DNA of 8,755 nt from Hyphomicrobiales bacterium (lineage in GTDB: Bacteria; Pseudomonadota; Alphaproteobacteria; Rhizobiales; Afifellaceae): assembly GCA_013812985.1 (NCBI GenBank), contig JACCSN010000447.1, positions 1 to 8,755 on the forward strand. The letters are read 5' to 3'. A program made the position numbers and the translations under genes. The notes under the pieces were generated by a model. It was given only the letters and a program-made list of their open reading frames with translations, had not been told where the DNA came from and ran no database searches. This document shows, one piece after another, positions 1 to 6,593 of this stretch; position 1 is the first letter of the stretch, and each line of letters starts with the position of its first letter.

Positions 1-309
1 GGGGCGGCCACCGCGGTGCTCTCCGTCGGCTTGCGGCCGTGCTCCGGCGCGCTCATCATCCTGGTCTTCGCGCTGGCGCAAGGCATCTTCTGGGCGGGCG
101 TGGCGTCTACATTCCTGATGGCGCTCGGCACGGCGATCACCGTCGCCGCGCTCGCCGCGCTGGCGGTCGGCGCCAAGGATGTCGCGCTCCGGCTGGCGCG
201 CGGCGACGACAGGCGCTCGGCTCAGGCGATGCTGGCGCTGGAGATCGTCGCGGCGCTGCTGGTCACCGTCCTCGGCGCTGTGCTGCTCATCGGGTCGCTC
301 GCGGCTTAG
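1..309 (+). CDS. Nickel/cobalt transporter, NicO/RcnA family (C-terminal part)
   Basis: The frame is open from base 1 to a TAG at 307-309, so the 5' part of the gene lies outside the window. About 102 residues are visible. They begin with GAATAVLSVGLRPCSGAL; the RPCSGAL segment followed by a hydrophobic FALAQG helix is characteristic of the C-terminal half of NicO/RcnA-type Ni2+/Co2+ membrane transporters. About three hydrophobic stretches can be seen: the ALIILVFALAQGIFWAG region, the VASTFLMALGTAITVAALAALAV region, and a final one near the C-terminus (LEIVAALLVTVLGAVLLIG), with a short basic, polar loop (RLARGDDRRSAQ) before it. The gene ends tail-to-tail with the cobalt-type nitrile hydratase operon, which suggests it handles cobalt for that enzyme. 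Family membership is fairly secure. The metal and the direction of transport are inference, because the N-terminal His-rich loop and any regulator are out of view. Confidence 0.85.
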   Translation, partial: GAATAVLSVGLRPCSGALIILVFALAQGIFWAGVASTFLMALGTAITVAALAALAVGAKDVALRLARGDDRRSAQAMLALEIVAALLVTVLGAVLLIGSLAA

Positions 310-326
310 GTCGTCGCCGTGACGCC

Positions 327-358
327 GTAGCCCGGATGGAGCGCAGCGAAATCCGGGG
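327..358 (+). repeat. REP-like palindrome A, left arm of an inverted pair
   Basis: The element starts GTAGCCCGGATGGAGCGCAG and contains a perfect 7-base stem, CCCGGAT/ATCCGGG, around a GC-rich loop. A near-identical copy in opposite orientation lies at 497-528. Elements of this type are familiar intergenic repeats in rhizobial genomes (from memory, not checked). The gap between the transporter stop and the activator stop is 215 bases, and I see no gene in it. Confidence 0.7.
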
Positions 359-496
359 TTGCTCGAGTGCGGTAAGGAAGCCCGCCTTTGGCCCGGTTCC
401 AGCTGTCTCGGCATCTTGTTTGGCGCGACCGACCCATTGAAGCGCGGCGGCATGGCGCGTTGAGAGGTCGAGGAACAAACCGGCGCAACGGACAGA

Positions 497-528
497 CCCG
501 GATTACGCTGCCGCTGCATCCGGGCTAC
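497..528 (-). repeat. REP-like palindrome A, right arm in inverted orientation
   Basis: Read on the minus strand this starts GTAGCCCGGATGCAGCGGCA, matching the copy at 327-358 apart from a few substitutions and one inserted base. It has the same perfect 7-base stem CCCGGAT/ATCCGGG. Bases 525-527 are also the TAG stop codon of the nitrile hydratase activator, so the repeat overlaps the end of that gene. The pair could form a large cruciform or act as a transcription-end structure between the two convergent genes. There is no T-tract, so it is not a standard intrinsic terminator. Confidence 0.7.
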
Positions 529-911
529 GTTGACGGCCGTGAAGCCCACCCGGCCGCAAGCTCGATCGGCTCGCCATGCGGTGTCACCTCGGCGGAGCGC
601 CGCCACGCCTCCCGCAGGGCAAAAAGGTCGTCTCCGTCGCCCATGCCCTTGCGCCGAAGCATCGATTCCAGCGCGGCGAGCCAGGCTCTCCAGTAGTCTT
701 CCGGATCGGAACCTTCAGCGTCCGGCTGACCCGCCAGCTCCGCGCCGAGCGCCTCCGCCCATTCGCTCCAAGCAAAAAGGCCGGCTTCGTTCAGCGCAAC
801 CGCGAGCGCGAACGCGCGCGCCGCCCAGGGCGTCGGGAAGACCGGTCCGTCTTCGCCGCGCGGGATTTGAGCAAGGTCGGAGGCGCGCGCGATGTTCTCA
901 GGCGCGTTCAA
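525..911 (-). CDS. Nitrile hydratase activator / accessory protein (beta-like)
   Basis: This is a 128-residue protein of the nitrile hydratase accessory family (the P14K or NhlE type). In cobalt enzymes such proteins help deliver cobalt to the alpha subunit and exchange alpha subunits during maturation. The core DGPVFPTPWAARAFALAVAL matches the beta-subunit segment [20 protein letters not shown] encoded just upstream, and both go on to a Tyr/Trp-containing helix (EDYWRAWLAALESML against [13 protein letters not shown]). This fits the known kinship of activators with the N-terminal half of beta. I place the start at TTG (909-911), giving [20 protein letters not shown]. The longer open frame to 1061 lies inside the beta gene and looks like an out-of-frame shadow. 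The start overlaps the beta stop by 14 bases, which implies translational coupling. It is the last gene of the operon. Confidence 0.85.
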   Translation of the reverse strand: MNAPENIARASDLAQIPRGEDGPVFPTPWAARAFALAVALNEAGLFAWSEWAEALGAELAGQPDAEGSDPEDYWRAWLAALESMLRRKGMGDGDDLFALREAWRRSAEVTPHGEPIELAAGWASRPST

Positions 912-1557
912 GGTAAGTCTCCCAAAGGTCGGCGAGCACTTCGTCGCCGGGACGGGCCTGTGGCCCCCAAATCTCCGTCGCTTCGAATGCCACCGAATAG
1001 AGCCATTGCGGGTCCTCGCCCAGGCCGTGGGCGTTCCGATCCGGGAACACATGCGCCGCAAAAACCCGTTCGATGCGGCCGGCGCGGCCTCGAACGTAGC
1101 GCGGCAGGCGGGTGTGGCCGGCCGGGTTCATCACCTTGGCCCGGACAGGATCACCGATTTTGAAGAGCGGCGGCGCGGCAGGCTGTCGCTCGCTCGGCGC
1201 GCCGTTGGCGAGGATGCCCGGAACGGCCTCGGCGGTGGGCTTTCGGGGCAGCGGGACGGATTTTCCCATGCTGCGCCCGGTCGCGATCTCCTCCGACGTG
1301 ACGAGGCCGCGCTCGACCATCAGCCGCTGCAAGCCCTTCAGCCAGATCTCGTAATAGCTGGAGCCGAGATAGTCCGCCGGCGGGATGCGCTCGCGGGCGT
1401 GCCGCGACATGTCGAGGTTCCACGCCTCCGCGCCGCCCATGGCGAGCACCAGCGCAAAGGCGCGGCGCTCCCATTCGGTGTGGAAGAGCGGCTCGTCAGG
1501 ATCCGGCGCGACCGCGCCGAAACCGTGGCTGCCGCCGAGATCGTGCGGCCCGTTCAG
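898..1557 (-). CDS. nthB: Nitrile hydratase subunit beta, cobalt type
   Basis: This is the 219-residue beta subunit that pairs with alpha to hydrate nitriles to amides. The N-terminus [16 protein letters not shown] is the beta signature (usually [14 protein letters not shown]). Arg52, in the segment [11 protein letters not shown], matches in position and context the conserved beta arginine that hydrogen-bonds the oxidised claw cysteines of alpha. A second conserved arginine region is [10 protein letters not shown] (about 149-158). The C-terminal part holds the SH3-like beta-barrel domain ([11 protein letters not shown] to the end). Length is normal for the family. The start appears to be CTG at 1557-1555, because the only alternatives extend into the alpha gene, have no nearby ATG, GTG or TTG and lack beta homology. 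CTG overlaps the alpha TGA by 4 bases (CTGA), a variant of the usual ATGA coupling. Confidence 0.93.
   Translation of the reverse strand: MNGPHDLGGSHGFGAVAPDPDEPLFHTEWERRAFALVLAMGGAEAWNLDMSRHARERIPPADYLGSSYYEIWLKGLQRLMVERGLVTSEEIATGRSMGKSVPLPRKPTAEAVPGILANGAPSERQPAAPPLFKIGDPVRAKVMNPAGHTRLPRYVRGRAGRIERVFAAHVFPDRNAHGLGEDPQWLYSVAFEATEIWGPQARPGDEVLADLWETYLERA
918..923 (-). promoter_or_regulatory. Ribosome binding site supporting the TTG start of the activator
   Basis: The minus strand reads GGGAGA, six bases before the TTG at 911-909. It lies inside the 3' end of the beta gene. There is no ATG nearby in this frame, so this well-spaced site is the main argument for the TTG start. Confidence 0.6.
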
Positions 1558-2267
1558 GAGACGGGCTCCGAACCGAGCGATTCCGGGACAAGCGGCAGGC
1601 CCGTTCCGATCATCGAATCGCGGGTGACGAGTTCGGCCAAGCGCTCCTCCGGCCAGCCCTCTGTCTCGGCGGGGCGCATCGGCACGACCAGATAGCGGAT
1701 CTCGGCGGTGGAATCCCAGACCCGTATCTTCGTCGCCTCCGGCAGCGTCACGCCGAATTCGGCGAGCACGCCGCGCGGGTCGATGACGGCGCGCGAGCGG
1801 TAGGGCGGCGATTTGTACCAGGCCGGCGGCAGGCCGAGCACGGTCCACGGATAGCAGGAGCACAGCGTGCAGACGACCATGTTGTGGGTGTCGGGCGTGT
1901 TCTCCACCGCCACCATGTGCTCGCCCTGGCGACCAGTGAAGCCGAGCGAGGCGATGGCCGCCGTGGCGTCGTCCAGGAGCCAGCGGCGGAAGCTGTCGTC
2001 GGCCCAGGCTTTCGCCACCACCTTCGCCCCATTGCGCGGACCGACTTTTGACTCGTAGGTCTCGATGTAGACGTCGAGCGCCGCCGGATCGACGTAGCCC
2101 TTTTCGACGAGCAGCGATTCGAGAGCGCGGACGCGGAGCTCCATCTCGTCCAGGTGAGACATCTCACCATCGCCCTCGCCATGCGGATGGTCGTGACCAT
2201 GGCTGTGCTCGTGGGCGCTGGACTGCTCGTCGTGGGAATGCCCATGCCGGCGTTCGTGGTCGCGCAT
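1554..2267 (-). CDS. nthA: Nitrile hydratase subunit alpha, cobalt type, with His-rich N-terminus
   Basis: This is the 237-residue catalytic, metal-binding subunit of nitrile hydratase (nitrile + water to amide). The metal claw is VCTLCSC at residues 132-138, with ligands Cys133, Cys136 and Cys138; Thr at 134 is typical of cobalt enzymes, whereas iron enzymes usually have Ser. Other family segments are [13 protein letters not shown] (45-57), the [19 protein letters not shown] region, the [27 protein letters not shown] region after the claw, and the C-terminal [17 protein letters not shown]. The first ~38 residues are an extra histidine-rich tail with 11 His, mostly in H-x-H pairs; it may bind metal (inference). 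The ATG follows the upstream gene stop by 3 bases and has GGAG six bases before it. The stop overlaps the beta start. Two or more active-site cysteines are oxidised in characterised family members. Confidence 0.96.
   Translation of the reverse strand: MRDHERRHGHSHDEQSSAHEHSHGHDHPHGEGDGEMSHLDEMELRVRALESLLVEKGYVDPAALDVYIETYESKVGPRNGAKVVAKAWADDSFRRWLLDDATAAIASLGFTGRQGEHMVAVENTPDTHNMVVCTLCSCYPWTVLGLPPAWYKSPPYRSRAVIDPRGVLAEFGVTLPEATKIRVWDSTAEIRYLVVPMRPAETEGWPEERLAELVTRDSMIGTGLPLVPESLGSEPVS
1566..1569 (-). promoter_or_regulatory. nthB: Ribosome binding site supporting the CTG start of nthB
   Basis: The minus strand reads GGAG followed by eight bases and then CTG AAC GGG CCG. The spacing is near ideal. 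It supports initiation exactly where the conserved NGPHDLGG signature begins, although CTG is a rare start codon. Confidence 0.55.
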
Positions 2268-2270
2268 CTC

Positions 2271-3032
2271 TCACTCCGCCGCAACGGCCAGGCCGCCCGC
2301 CGCCCGCGCTCTTGCCGCTTCGCCGAAGGCGCGAAACAGCGCGCCCGACGGGGCGTCGGTCGCCGCCCAGTATTCCGGATGCCACTGCACGCCGAAAGCA
2401 AAGGCGCGCGCGCCTGCGACCCGCGCCGCCTCGATCGTGCCGTCCGGCGCGCGCGCCTCCACGATGAGCCCCGGCGCCAGCCGGTCGATGACCTGGCGAT
2501 GCACCGAATTCACCCGAATGCAGGCGCTTCCGAGCAGCGCCCCGAGGCGGCTCTCCGGCTCGAACCTCACCTCGTGCTTCACGCCGAAGCGCTCGTCCTG
2601 GGGCAAATCGAGCGGGGCGCGGTGGTCGAGGCTGCCCGGCCGTTCCTGCGCCTCGGTGATCAGCGTGCCGCCGAGCGCCACGTTCAGCTCCTGGAAGCCG
2701 CGGCAGATGGCGAACAGAGGCACGCCCATCCGGAGCGCCAGCGGGATCAACCGGAACACCGTCGCGTCTCGATCGAGATCATAGGGCTCGTGCCGCACGC
2801 TGGGCTCGACCCCGTAGCGGCTGGGATGAACGTTCGTGCGCGACCCCGTAAGGAGCACGCCATCGGCGCGGGCAAGCGCCGTTTCCAGGTCAAGCGCGTC
2901 GCCCAGGCTCGGCAGGAGCAGCGGTGCGCCGCCGATGCCCGCGATGGCCTTCAGGTAAGTGTCAGCCGCGGCAAGCCAGCGATAGCCGTCGCTCGGGCGA
3001 GCTTCCGTGGTGACAAGGATCAGGGGGGCCAT
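2271..3032 (-). CDS. Class I glutamine amidotransferase-like hydrolase (peptidase C26, PuuD-like)
   Basis: This 253-residue protein belongs to the class I glutamine amidotransferase fold, in the gamma-glutamyl-gamma-aminobutyrate hydrolase (C26) group. The nucleophile elbow is AICRGFQELNVALGG with Cys110. The likely His/Glu of the triad are in QWHPE (His218, Glu220). NSVHRQ (175-180) and the early LLTGSRTNVHPSRYG segment (60-74) are also typical of the PuuD-like group. Family members cleave gamma-glutamyl amide bonds, for example in putrescine degradation. No other putrescine genes are visible. It is the first gene of the nitrile hydratase operon, ending 3 bases before nthA. It might act on the amide or on a gamma-glutamyl conjugate related to the nitrile pathway, but that is inference. 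The ATG at 3032 has GAGG a few bases upstream. No signal peptide is seen, so it is probably cytoplasmic. Confidence 0.9.
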   Translation of the reverse strand: MAPLILVTTEARPSDGYRWLAAADTYLKAIAGIGGAPLLLPSLGDALDLETALARADGVLLTGSRTNVHPSRYGVEPSVRHEPYDLDRDATVFRLIPLALRMGVPLFAICRGFQELNVALGGTLITEAQERPGSLDHRAPLDLPQDERFGVKHEVRFEPESRLGALLGSACIRVNSVHRQVIDRLAPGLIVEARAPDGTIEAARVAGARAFAFGVQWHPEYWAATDAPSGALFRAFGEAARARAAGGLAVAAE

Positions 3033-3060
3033 TCGCGCACCTCACCCAATGTTGAACCAA

Positions 3061-3078
3061 AGCCCCGAAAATCGGAGC
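3061..3078 (-). terminator. Possible weak terminator after the DUF4167 gene
   Basis: The minus strand reads GCTCCGA-TTTT-TCGGGGC (7-base stem with one G-T pair), followed by TTTGGTT. The T-tract is short, so termination may be partial. It sits between the DUF4167 stop and the start of the nitrile hydratase operon. Confidence 0.35.
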
Positions 3079-3096
3079 CCTTCGACCTCCCGCCCG

Positions 3097-3114
3097 GCCG
3101 ACTCGAAAGCCGGC
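3097..3114 (-). terminator. Stem-loop just downstream of the DUF4167 stop
   Basis: The minus strand reads GCCGGCT-TTCG-AGTCGGC: a 7-base stem with one G-T pair and a TTCG tetraloop. No T-tract follows. It could stabilise the 3' end of the DUF4167 mRNA or work together with the hairpin 18 bases further on. No clear promoter for the downstream operon is recognisable in this 91-base gap. Confidence 0.3.
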
Positions 3115-3123
3115 GTCCGCAGA

Positions 3124-4113
3124 TCAGTCGGGAAAAGCCACCAGCGCGGCCGCCCCGTCCGGAGTCACATCCGGCTCGGAACTCGCGGCGTCGGCGCCGT
3201 TCTCGGCGCGCGACGGCCTGCCGCGACGGCGGCGCGGCGCGGCCGGCGGGGCCTCGTCCGACACCTGCACCGAAGCCGCAGGCGTCATCGGGACGGCTTC
3301 AGCCACCTCGATCTGGGACCCCAGCTCCTCCGGGCCTGCGAAGCGCTCCTGGCGCTCCGTCTCGATGCTGCGATCGCCACGCTCGTTGTTATGGTCGCCA
3401 CGGTCAGCCCGATCCGGCCGGTCGTTCGGCCCGTCAAACCGCTGCGGGGCGTCGTTGCGATCGTTGCGGTTGGAGCGCCCATCCGAGCCGTTGTACCGCT
3501 GCGTCGGCGGCCGATCGTTCCTGTCGCGGCTGTCGCTGCGGTCGCGGCTGTCGCGGCTGTCGCGGCTGTCATTGCGGTAATCCGGGCGGCGATCATAGCG
3601 CTCCGGCGGCCGAGAGTTGCGCGATCGGTCGTCCTGCCGCGGCGGCTGCTGTTGCCGTTGCTGGTGATGCTGCGGCTGCGGCTGTTGCTGCGGCTGGAAG
3701 CCGCGTTCCTGCTCTTCCTCGCTGCTGTCGAACCGGTCGTCGCCATCGTCGTCGTCGCGGCTGCCGTCGTCGTTCGATTCGAAACGATCGCGTAGCCCGC
3801 GGCCGTTCATCTGCCGGTCGTCCTCGTAGCCGTCGTCGGGCCCGTCGCGATACTGACCCTGCTGCGGCTGAAGCTGTGCCTGGGCGACCATGACGATGCG
3901 GGAATAATGCTCGGCATGCTGGAGGTAGTTCTCCGCGGCCACGATGTCGCCGGACGATTGCGCGTCGCGGGCCAGCGTCATGTATTTCTCGGCGACATGG
4001 GCGGCCGTGCCGCGGACCTTCACGTCAGGCCCATTCGATTCGTAGCTCCGCGTGAGCGGATTCGGCCCCTTGCGGCTGCGGCTGCGCGACCGGCGATTCT
4101 GGCTGTGTCTCAT
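3124..4113 (-). CDS. DUF4167 domain protein with disordered Arg/Asp/Gln-rich tail
   Basis: This 329-residue protein has the conserved alphaproteobacterial DUF4167 domain at about residues 5-80: a basic RRSRSRSRKGPNPLTRSYESNGPDVKVRG stretch, then the helical AEKYMTLARDAQSSGDIVAAENYLQHAEHYSRIV region. The function is unknown to me; the basic N-terminus hints at nucleic acid binding (inference). Residues ~85-260 are low complexity: a Gln-rich patch (137-160), an SRD repeat (DSRDSRDSRDRSDSRDRND, 182-200) and many RND/NDR units, with almost no hydrophobic residues, so probably disordered. Near the C-terminus PRRRRGRP (293-300) resembles an AT-hook. I chose the ATG at 4113 (MRHSQNRR) with AAGAGA upstream over the in-frame ATG at 4182, because family members usually begin just before the basic motif. 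The gene follows prmC by 261 bases. A DUF4167 gene at this place is usual for Hyphomicrobiales. Confidence 0.9.
   Translation of the reverse strand: MRHSQNRRSRSRSRKGPNPLTRSYESNGPDVKVRGTAAHVAEKYMTLARDAQSSGDIVAAENYLQHAEHYSRIVMVAQAQLQPQQGQYRDGPDDGYEDDRQMNGRGLRDRFESNDDGSRDDDDGDDRFDSSEEEQERGFQPQQQPQPQHHQQRQQQPPRQDDRSRNSRPPERYDRRPDYRNDSRDSRDSRDRSDSRDRNDRPPTQRYNGSDGRSNRNDRNDAPQRFDGPNDRPDRADRGDHNNERGDRSIETERQERFAGPEELGSQIEVAEAVPMTPAASVQVSDEAPPAAPRRRRGRPSRAENGADAASSEPDVTPDGAAALVAFPD
3541..3570 (-). repeat. Short 9-base tandem repeat inside the DUF4167 gene
   Basis: The plus strand has three consecutive copies of GTCGCGGCT plus a partial GTC, with a further related copy just upstream near 3523. On the minus strand it encodes the SRD tripeptide repeats. 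It looks like a slippage-prone coding microsatellite in a disordered tail, so length may vary between strains. Confidence 0.75.
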
Positions 4114-4374
4114 GAACCCGTTCTCTTGTTGACGGTATAACTCCGAGCGCCCTGTTCCGCCCCGCAGATCAGGTCCGATCATCGCATTTCAGGCTCGTCG
4201 CCTGCTGACCGACCACAAACGAGGGTCAAGACATCCCGGCAGCGGCGACGCAGGCGAAGCTGGCTCGGCGGTGTCTCATTATCAGCCGCACGGGAGGGAG
4301 CGCCATCTCTTGGCTTCAGCCCTGGTTCGCGACGCGACGCTAGCCCGTAATCTCAAGTTTTCCAAGCGCTTTTT
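4114..4374. other. Intergenic region between prmC and the DUF4167 gene
   Basis: These 261 bases hold no gene I can support. No T-rich terminator follows prmC; the TGA is followed by AAAAAAGCGCTT, a short palindrome only. The region probably contains the DUF4167 promoter on the minus strand. A TTGACC at 4229-4224 resembles a -35 box, but the sequence 17 bases downstream (AGCAGG) is a poor -10 box, so I do not call a promoter. Confidence 0.4.
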
Positions 4375-5250
4375 TCACCGGGTTCCGATTGTTTGCGACA
4401 GCCCGCGGCGACTCGTGACCACTCGCGCCTTACCGGCGAGATCGCTGTGGGCCGCGATTTCGCCGAGGCCGTGCGCCCGGCAAAGAGCCGCGACCTGATC
4501 GCTCTGGTCATGACCCACCTCGAAAGCGAGCAGCCCATCCGTTGCAAGCAAGCCCGAAACCCGCCCCAGGATCGTCCGATATGCCGCCAGCCCGTCGGGG
4601 CCGCCATCCAGCGCCGCTCGCGGATCGTGGTCCCGTACCTCGGACGATAATCCAAGGATGTCGCCGCTCCGTATATAGGGCGGGTTTGAAACCACCACAT
4701 CGAAGGCGCCGCGGGGGGCCACCGCGTAATCCCCTGCATGAAAGCTGATTCGGGACAGGACCCCGTGCCTTTCCGCGTTCACCCGCGCCGTGTCCAGCGC
4801 GGCGGGACAGATGTCCACGCCGACCCCCGTCGCCTCCGGCAGCTCGGTCAGAAGCGCGATCAGGATGGCGCCGGACCCCGTTCCGAGATCGCAAATGGCC
4901 GCCCGGTTAAGCGACGGGCGCTTCATCTCCGACAACACGACTTCGACAAGAGTTTCTGTTTCAGGCCTCGGCACAAGCGTTGCCGGCCCGACCCGGAGCG
5001 ACAAGCCCCAAAACTCTTTCTCGCCCAGGATGCGAGCCACCGGCTCGCCGGCAAGTCGTTTATTCAAGTAGGATCGAAAACAGCCTTCCGCAAGGGAAGG
5101 AACGGTCTCGCCGCTTCCGGCGATCAGCGCTGCCTGCTTCAGGCCCGCGGCGGCGGCCATGAGGAGGCGCGCGTCAAGAGCGGCGCTGGCCACGCCTGCC
5201 GTCTGGAGAGACCTCCGCCCCTCCGCCAAGGCGGCGCCAAAGCTCGTCAT
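4375..5250 (-). CDS. prmC: Release factor glutamine N5-methyltransferase PrmC (HemK)
   Basis: This 291-residue SAM-dependent enzyme methylates the glutamine of the GGQ motif in release factors RF1 and RF2. Residues 1-80 form the N-terminal helical release-factor-binding domain. VPRPETE (93-99) is a PrmC hallmark. The SAM-binding motif I is [14 protein letters not shown] (121-134), with the acidic residue in [15 protein letters not shown] (144-158). The catalytic NPPY is at 189-192, followed by [29 protein letters not shown], which is typical of PrmC rather than of other NPPY methyltransferases. Length is normal. The ATG overlaps the prfA TGA by 4 bases (ATGA), so translation is likely coupled to that of its own substrate, RF1. 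A GAGG lies about ten bases upstream of the start. Confidence 0.97.
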   Translation of the reverse strand: MTSFGAALAEGRRSLQTAGVASAALDARLLMAAAAGLKQAALIAGSGETVPSLAEGCFRSYLNKRLAGEPVARILGEKEFWGLSLRVGPATLVPRPETETLVEVVLSEMKRPSLNRAAICDLGTGSGAILIALLTELPEATGVGVDICPAALDTARVNAERHGVLSRISFHAGDYAVAPRGAFDVVVSNPPYIRSGDILGLSSEVRDHDPRAALDGGPDGLAAYRTILGRVSGLLATDGLLAFEVGHDQSDQVAALCRAHGLGEIAAHSDLAGKARVVTSRRGLSQTIGTR

Positions 5251-6335
5251 GCCCCGCTGTCCTCGAACTCGGATAGCTTGCGCGCCTGGTCGTCGGCGAC
5301 GAGCGCGTCGACGAGCTCGTCGAGGGCCTCGCCGTCCAGCACCTTGTCCAGCTTGTAGAGGGTCAGGTTGATGCGGTGGTCGGTGACGCGAGCTTGCGGG
5401 AAATTATAGGTGCGGATGCGCTCGGAGCGGTCGCCGGAGCCGACCTGGCCCTTGCGGTCGGCGGCGCGCTCGTCCGACTGCCGCTGCCGCTCCAGGTCGA
5501 ATAGCCGGGCGCGCAGGACCTGCATGGCGCGGGCGCGGTTCTGGTGCTGCGACTTCTCGCTGGCGGTGACGATGATGCCGGTCGGCAGATGCAGGATACG
5601 GACGGCGGATTCGGTCGTGTTGGCGTGCTGGCCGCCGGCGCTGGAGGCGCGCGTGGTGTCGATGCGGATGTCGTCCGCCTTGATCTCGACATCGACGTCC
5701 TCGGCCTCCGGCAACACGGCCACGGTCGCCGCCGAAGTGTGGATGCGGCCGCCAGCCTCGGTGGTCGGCACGCGCTGGACGCGATGCACGCCGGACTCGA
5801 ACTTGAGCCGCGCATAAACGCCGACGCCGCGCACGGCGGCGACGATCTCGCGATAGCCGCCCATCTCGCCCTCGCTCGCCGAAAGCGCCTCGATGCGCCA
5901 GCCCTTTAACGCGGCATAGCGCTCGTACATGCGGAACAAATTGCCGGCGAACAGGCCCGCCTCGTCGCCGCCGGTCCCCGCCCTCACCTCCAGGATGGCG
6001 CTCCTGTCATCGGCCGCGTCGCGCGGCACGAGGAGGACGCGAAGCTCGCCGCGGATCGCCTCGATTTTTTCGCGCAGCGCGAGCCGCTCGTCCTCGGCGA
6101 GCGCGCGCATGTCGCGCTCCGTCGCCGCGTCGGCGATCAGCGCCTCCATTTCGGCGAGCTCTGCCTCCACCACCGAAAGGGCGCGCGCCTTTTCGGCGAC
6201 TGGGTCGAGCTCGGCCAATTCGCGCGACAGGCGCACATATTCGTCGCGCGCCGGGCCGGCCGCCAGCATGGCGTTGACCGCCTCGTGGCGATGGATCAGG
6301 GAGCGCAGGCGCTCGGCGGGGATGGCGGTGGTCAT
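5247..6335 (-). CDS. prfA: Peptide chain release factor 1
   Basis: This 362-residue protein ends translation at UAA and UAG codons in the ribosomal A site. The GGQ peptidyl-hydrolysis motif is at 234-236 ([17 protein letters not shown]). The codon-recognition P-x-T motif is PTT at 190-192, in [29 protein letters not shown]2 would have SPF here, so this is RF1. The N-terminal ~100 residues are the coiled-coil helical domain 1, followed by [22 protein letters not shown] (116-137). [14 protein letters not shown] (308-321) is the family's C-terminal landmark. The ATG at 6335 lacks a good Shine-Dalgarno sequence; CTACCCGCTGACCCG precedes it. Q236 is the target of PrmC, encoded next. A REPIN-like repeat ends 68 bases upstream of the start codon, so the promoter or leader of prfA may be affected by it. 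Confidence 0.98.
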   Translation of the reverse strand: MTTAIPAERLRSLIHRHEAVNAMLAAGPARDEYVRLSRELAELDPVAEKARALSVVEAELAEMEALIADAATERDMRALAEDERLALREKIEAIRGELRVLLVPRDAADDRSAILEVRAGTGGDEAGLFAGNLFRMYERYAALKGWRIEALSASEGEMGGYREIVAAVRGVGVYARLKFESGVHRVQRVPTTEAGGRIHTSAATVAVLPEAEDVDVEIKADDIRIDTTRASSAGGQHANTTESAVRILHLPTGIIVTASEKSQHQNRARAMQVLRARLFDLERQRQSDERAADRKGQVGSGDRSERIRTYNFPQARVTDHRINLTLYKLDKVLDGEALDELVDALVADDQARKLSEFEDSGA

Positions 6336-6403
6336 CGGGTCAGCGGGTAGTAGGGGTATGCATAGCCGCAGCTACCATGCCCTTCCTTCTCAACCCTTGC
6401 CTG

Positions 6404-6542
6404 TTGTCATCCCGGATGCGCGAAGCGCGGTCCGGGATCCATAAACGCCGACGCTCTGAAACCTCGTATCGCACAGCGCTAATTCTGATCATTTCAGTGG
6501 TTATGGATCCCGGTCTTCGCCGTCGGCCAAACCGGGATGACA
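6404..6542. repeat. REPIN-like palindromic repeat, copy 1
   Basis: This 139-base element is made of two hairpins in inverted orientation. Hairpin one (6409-6438) has the stem ATCCCGGA/TCCGGGAT with an inner GCGC-GAA-GCGC. Hairpin two (6507-6538) has the stem ATCCCGGT/ACCGGGAT. The outermost 11 bases (TGTCATCCCGG at 6405-6415) are the exact inverse of the last 11 (6532-6542), and an inner 13-base arm (6432-6444) is the exact inverse of 6501-6513. It aligns without gaps to 6916-7054, with about 14 mismatches by eye, mostly in the spacer between the hairpins. It lies 51 bases after the GIY-YIG stop and 68 bases before the prfA start. Confidence 0.92.
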
Positions 6543-6593
6543 AATGTTGAGGTGGGCTGAAACAAGGACCGCATGCTCATCGCATCTGCCACG

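Noticed and set aside
912..1061. N-terminal extension of the nitrile hydratase activator to the ATG at 1061
   Set aside because: The extension is Arg-rich, overlaps the conserved C-terminal half of the beta gene in another frame and has no activator homology.
3007..3795. Plus-strand open frame with long hydrophobic Val/Ala/Ile-Arg runs resembling membrane segments
   Set aside because: It is the antisense reading of the repetitive Arg/Asp-rich DUF4167 tail; the hydrophobic pattern comes from the opposite-strand codons.
2154..3893. A 579-codon plus-strand open frame
   Set aside because: It runs antisense to the nitrile hydratase alpha, C26 hydrolase and DUF4167 genes. Its composition (Arg/Ala/Pro-rich, then Cys-Gly-Arg-rich) is that of a high-GC shadow frame, with no domain I recognise.
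4114..4182. Upstream in-frame ATG at 4182 as the start of the DUF4167 protein
   Set aside because: The extra 23 residues do not resemble the family, and the ATG at 4113 precedes the basic motif with which family members usually start.
4199..4256. Seven-base inverted repeat CGCCTGC/GCAGGCG in the prmC-DUF4167 gap
   Set aside because: The 44-base loop and short GC-rich arms are expected by chance in this composition.
5247..6335. PTT instead of PAT or PVT in the RF1 codon-recognition motif as a sign of altered stop-codon reading
   Set aside because: The motif is defined as P-x-T and the middle residue varies; the surrounding sequence is entirely normal for RF1, and TAG and TGA stops are both used in this window.
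6340..6543. 67-codon minus-strand open frame upstream of prfA
   Set aside because: It is almost entirely a translation of REPIN-like repeat copy 1 and resembles the N-terminal extension of the GIY-YIG frame, so it is not an independent gene.
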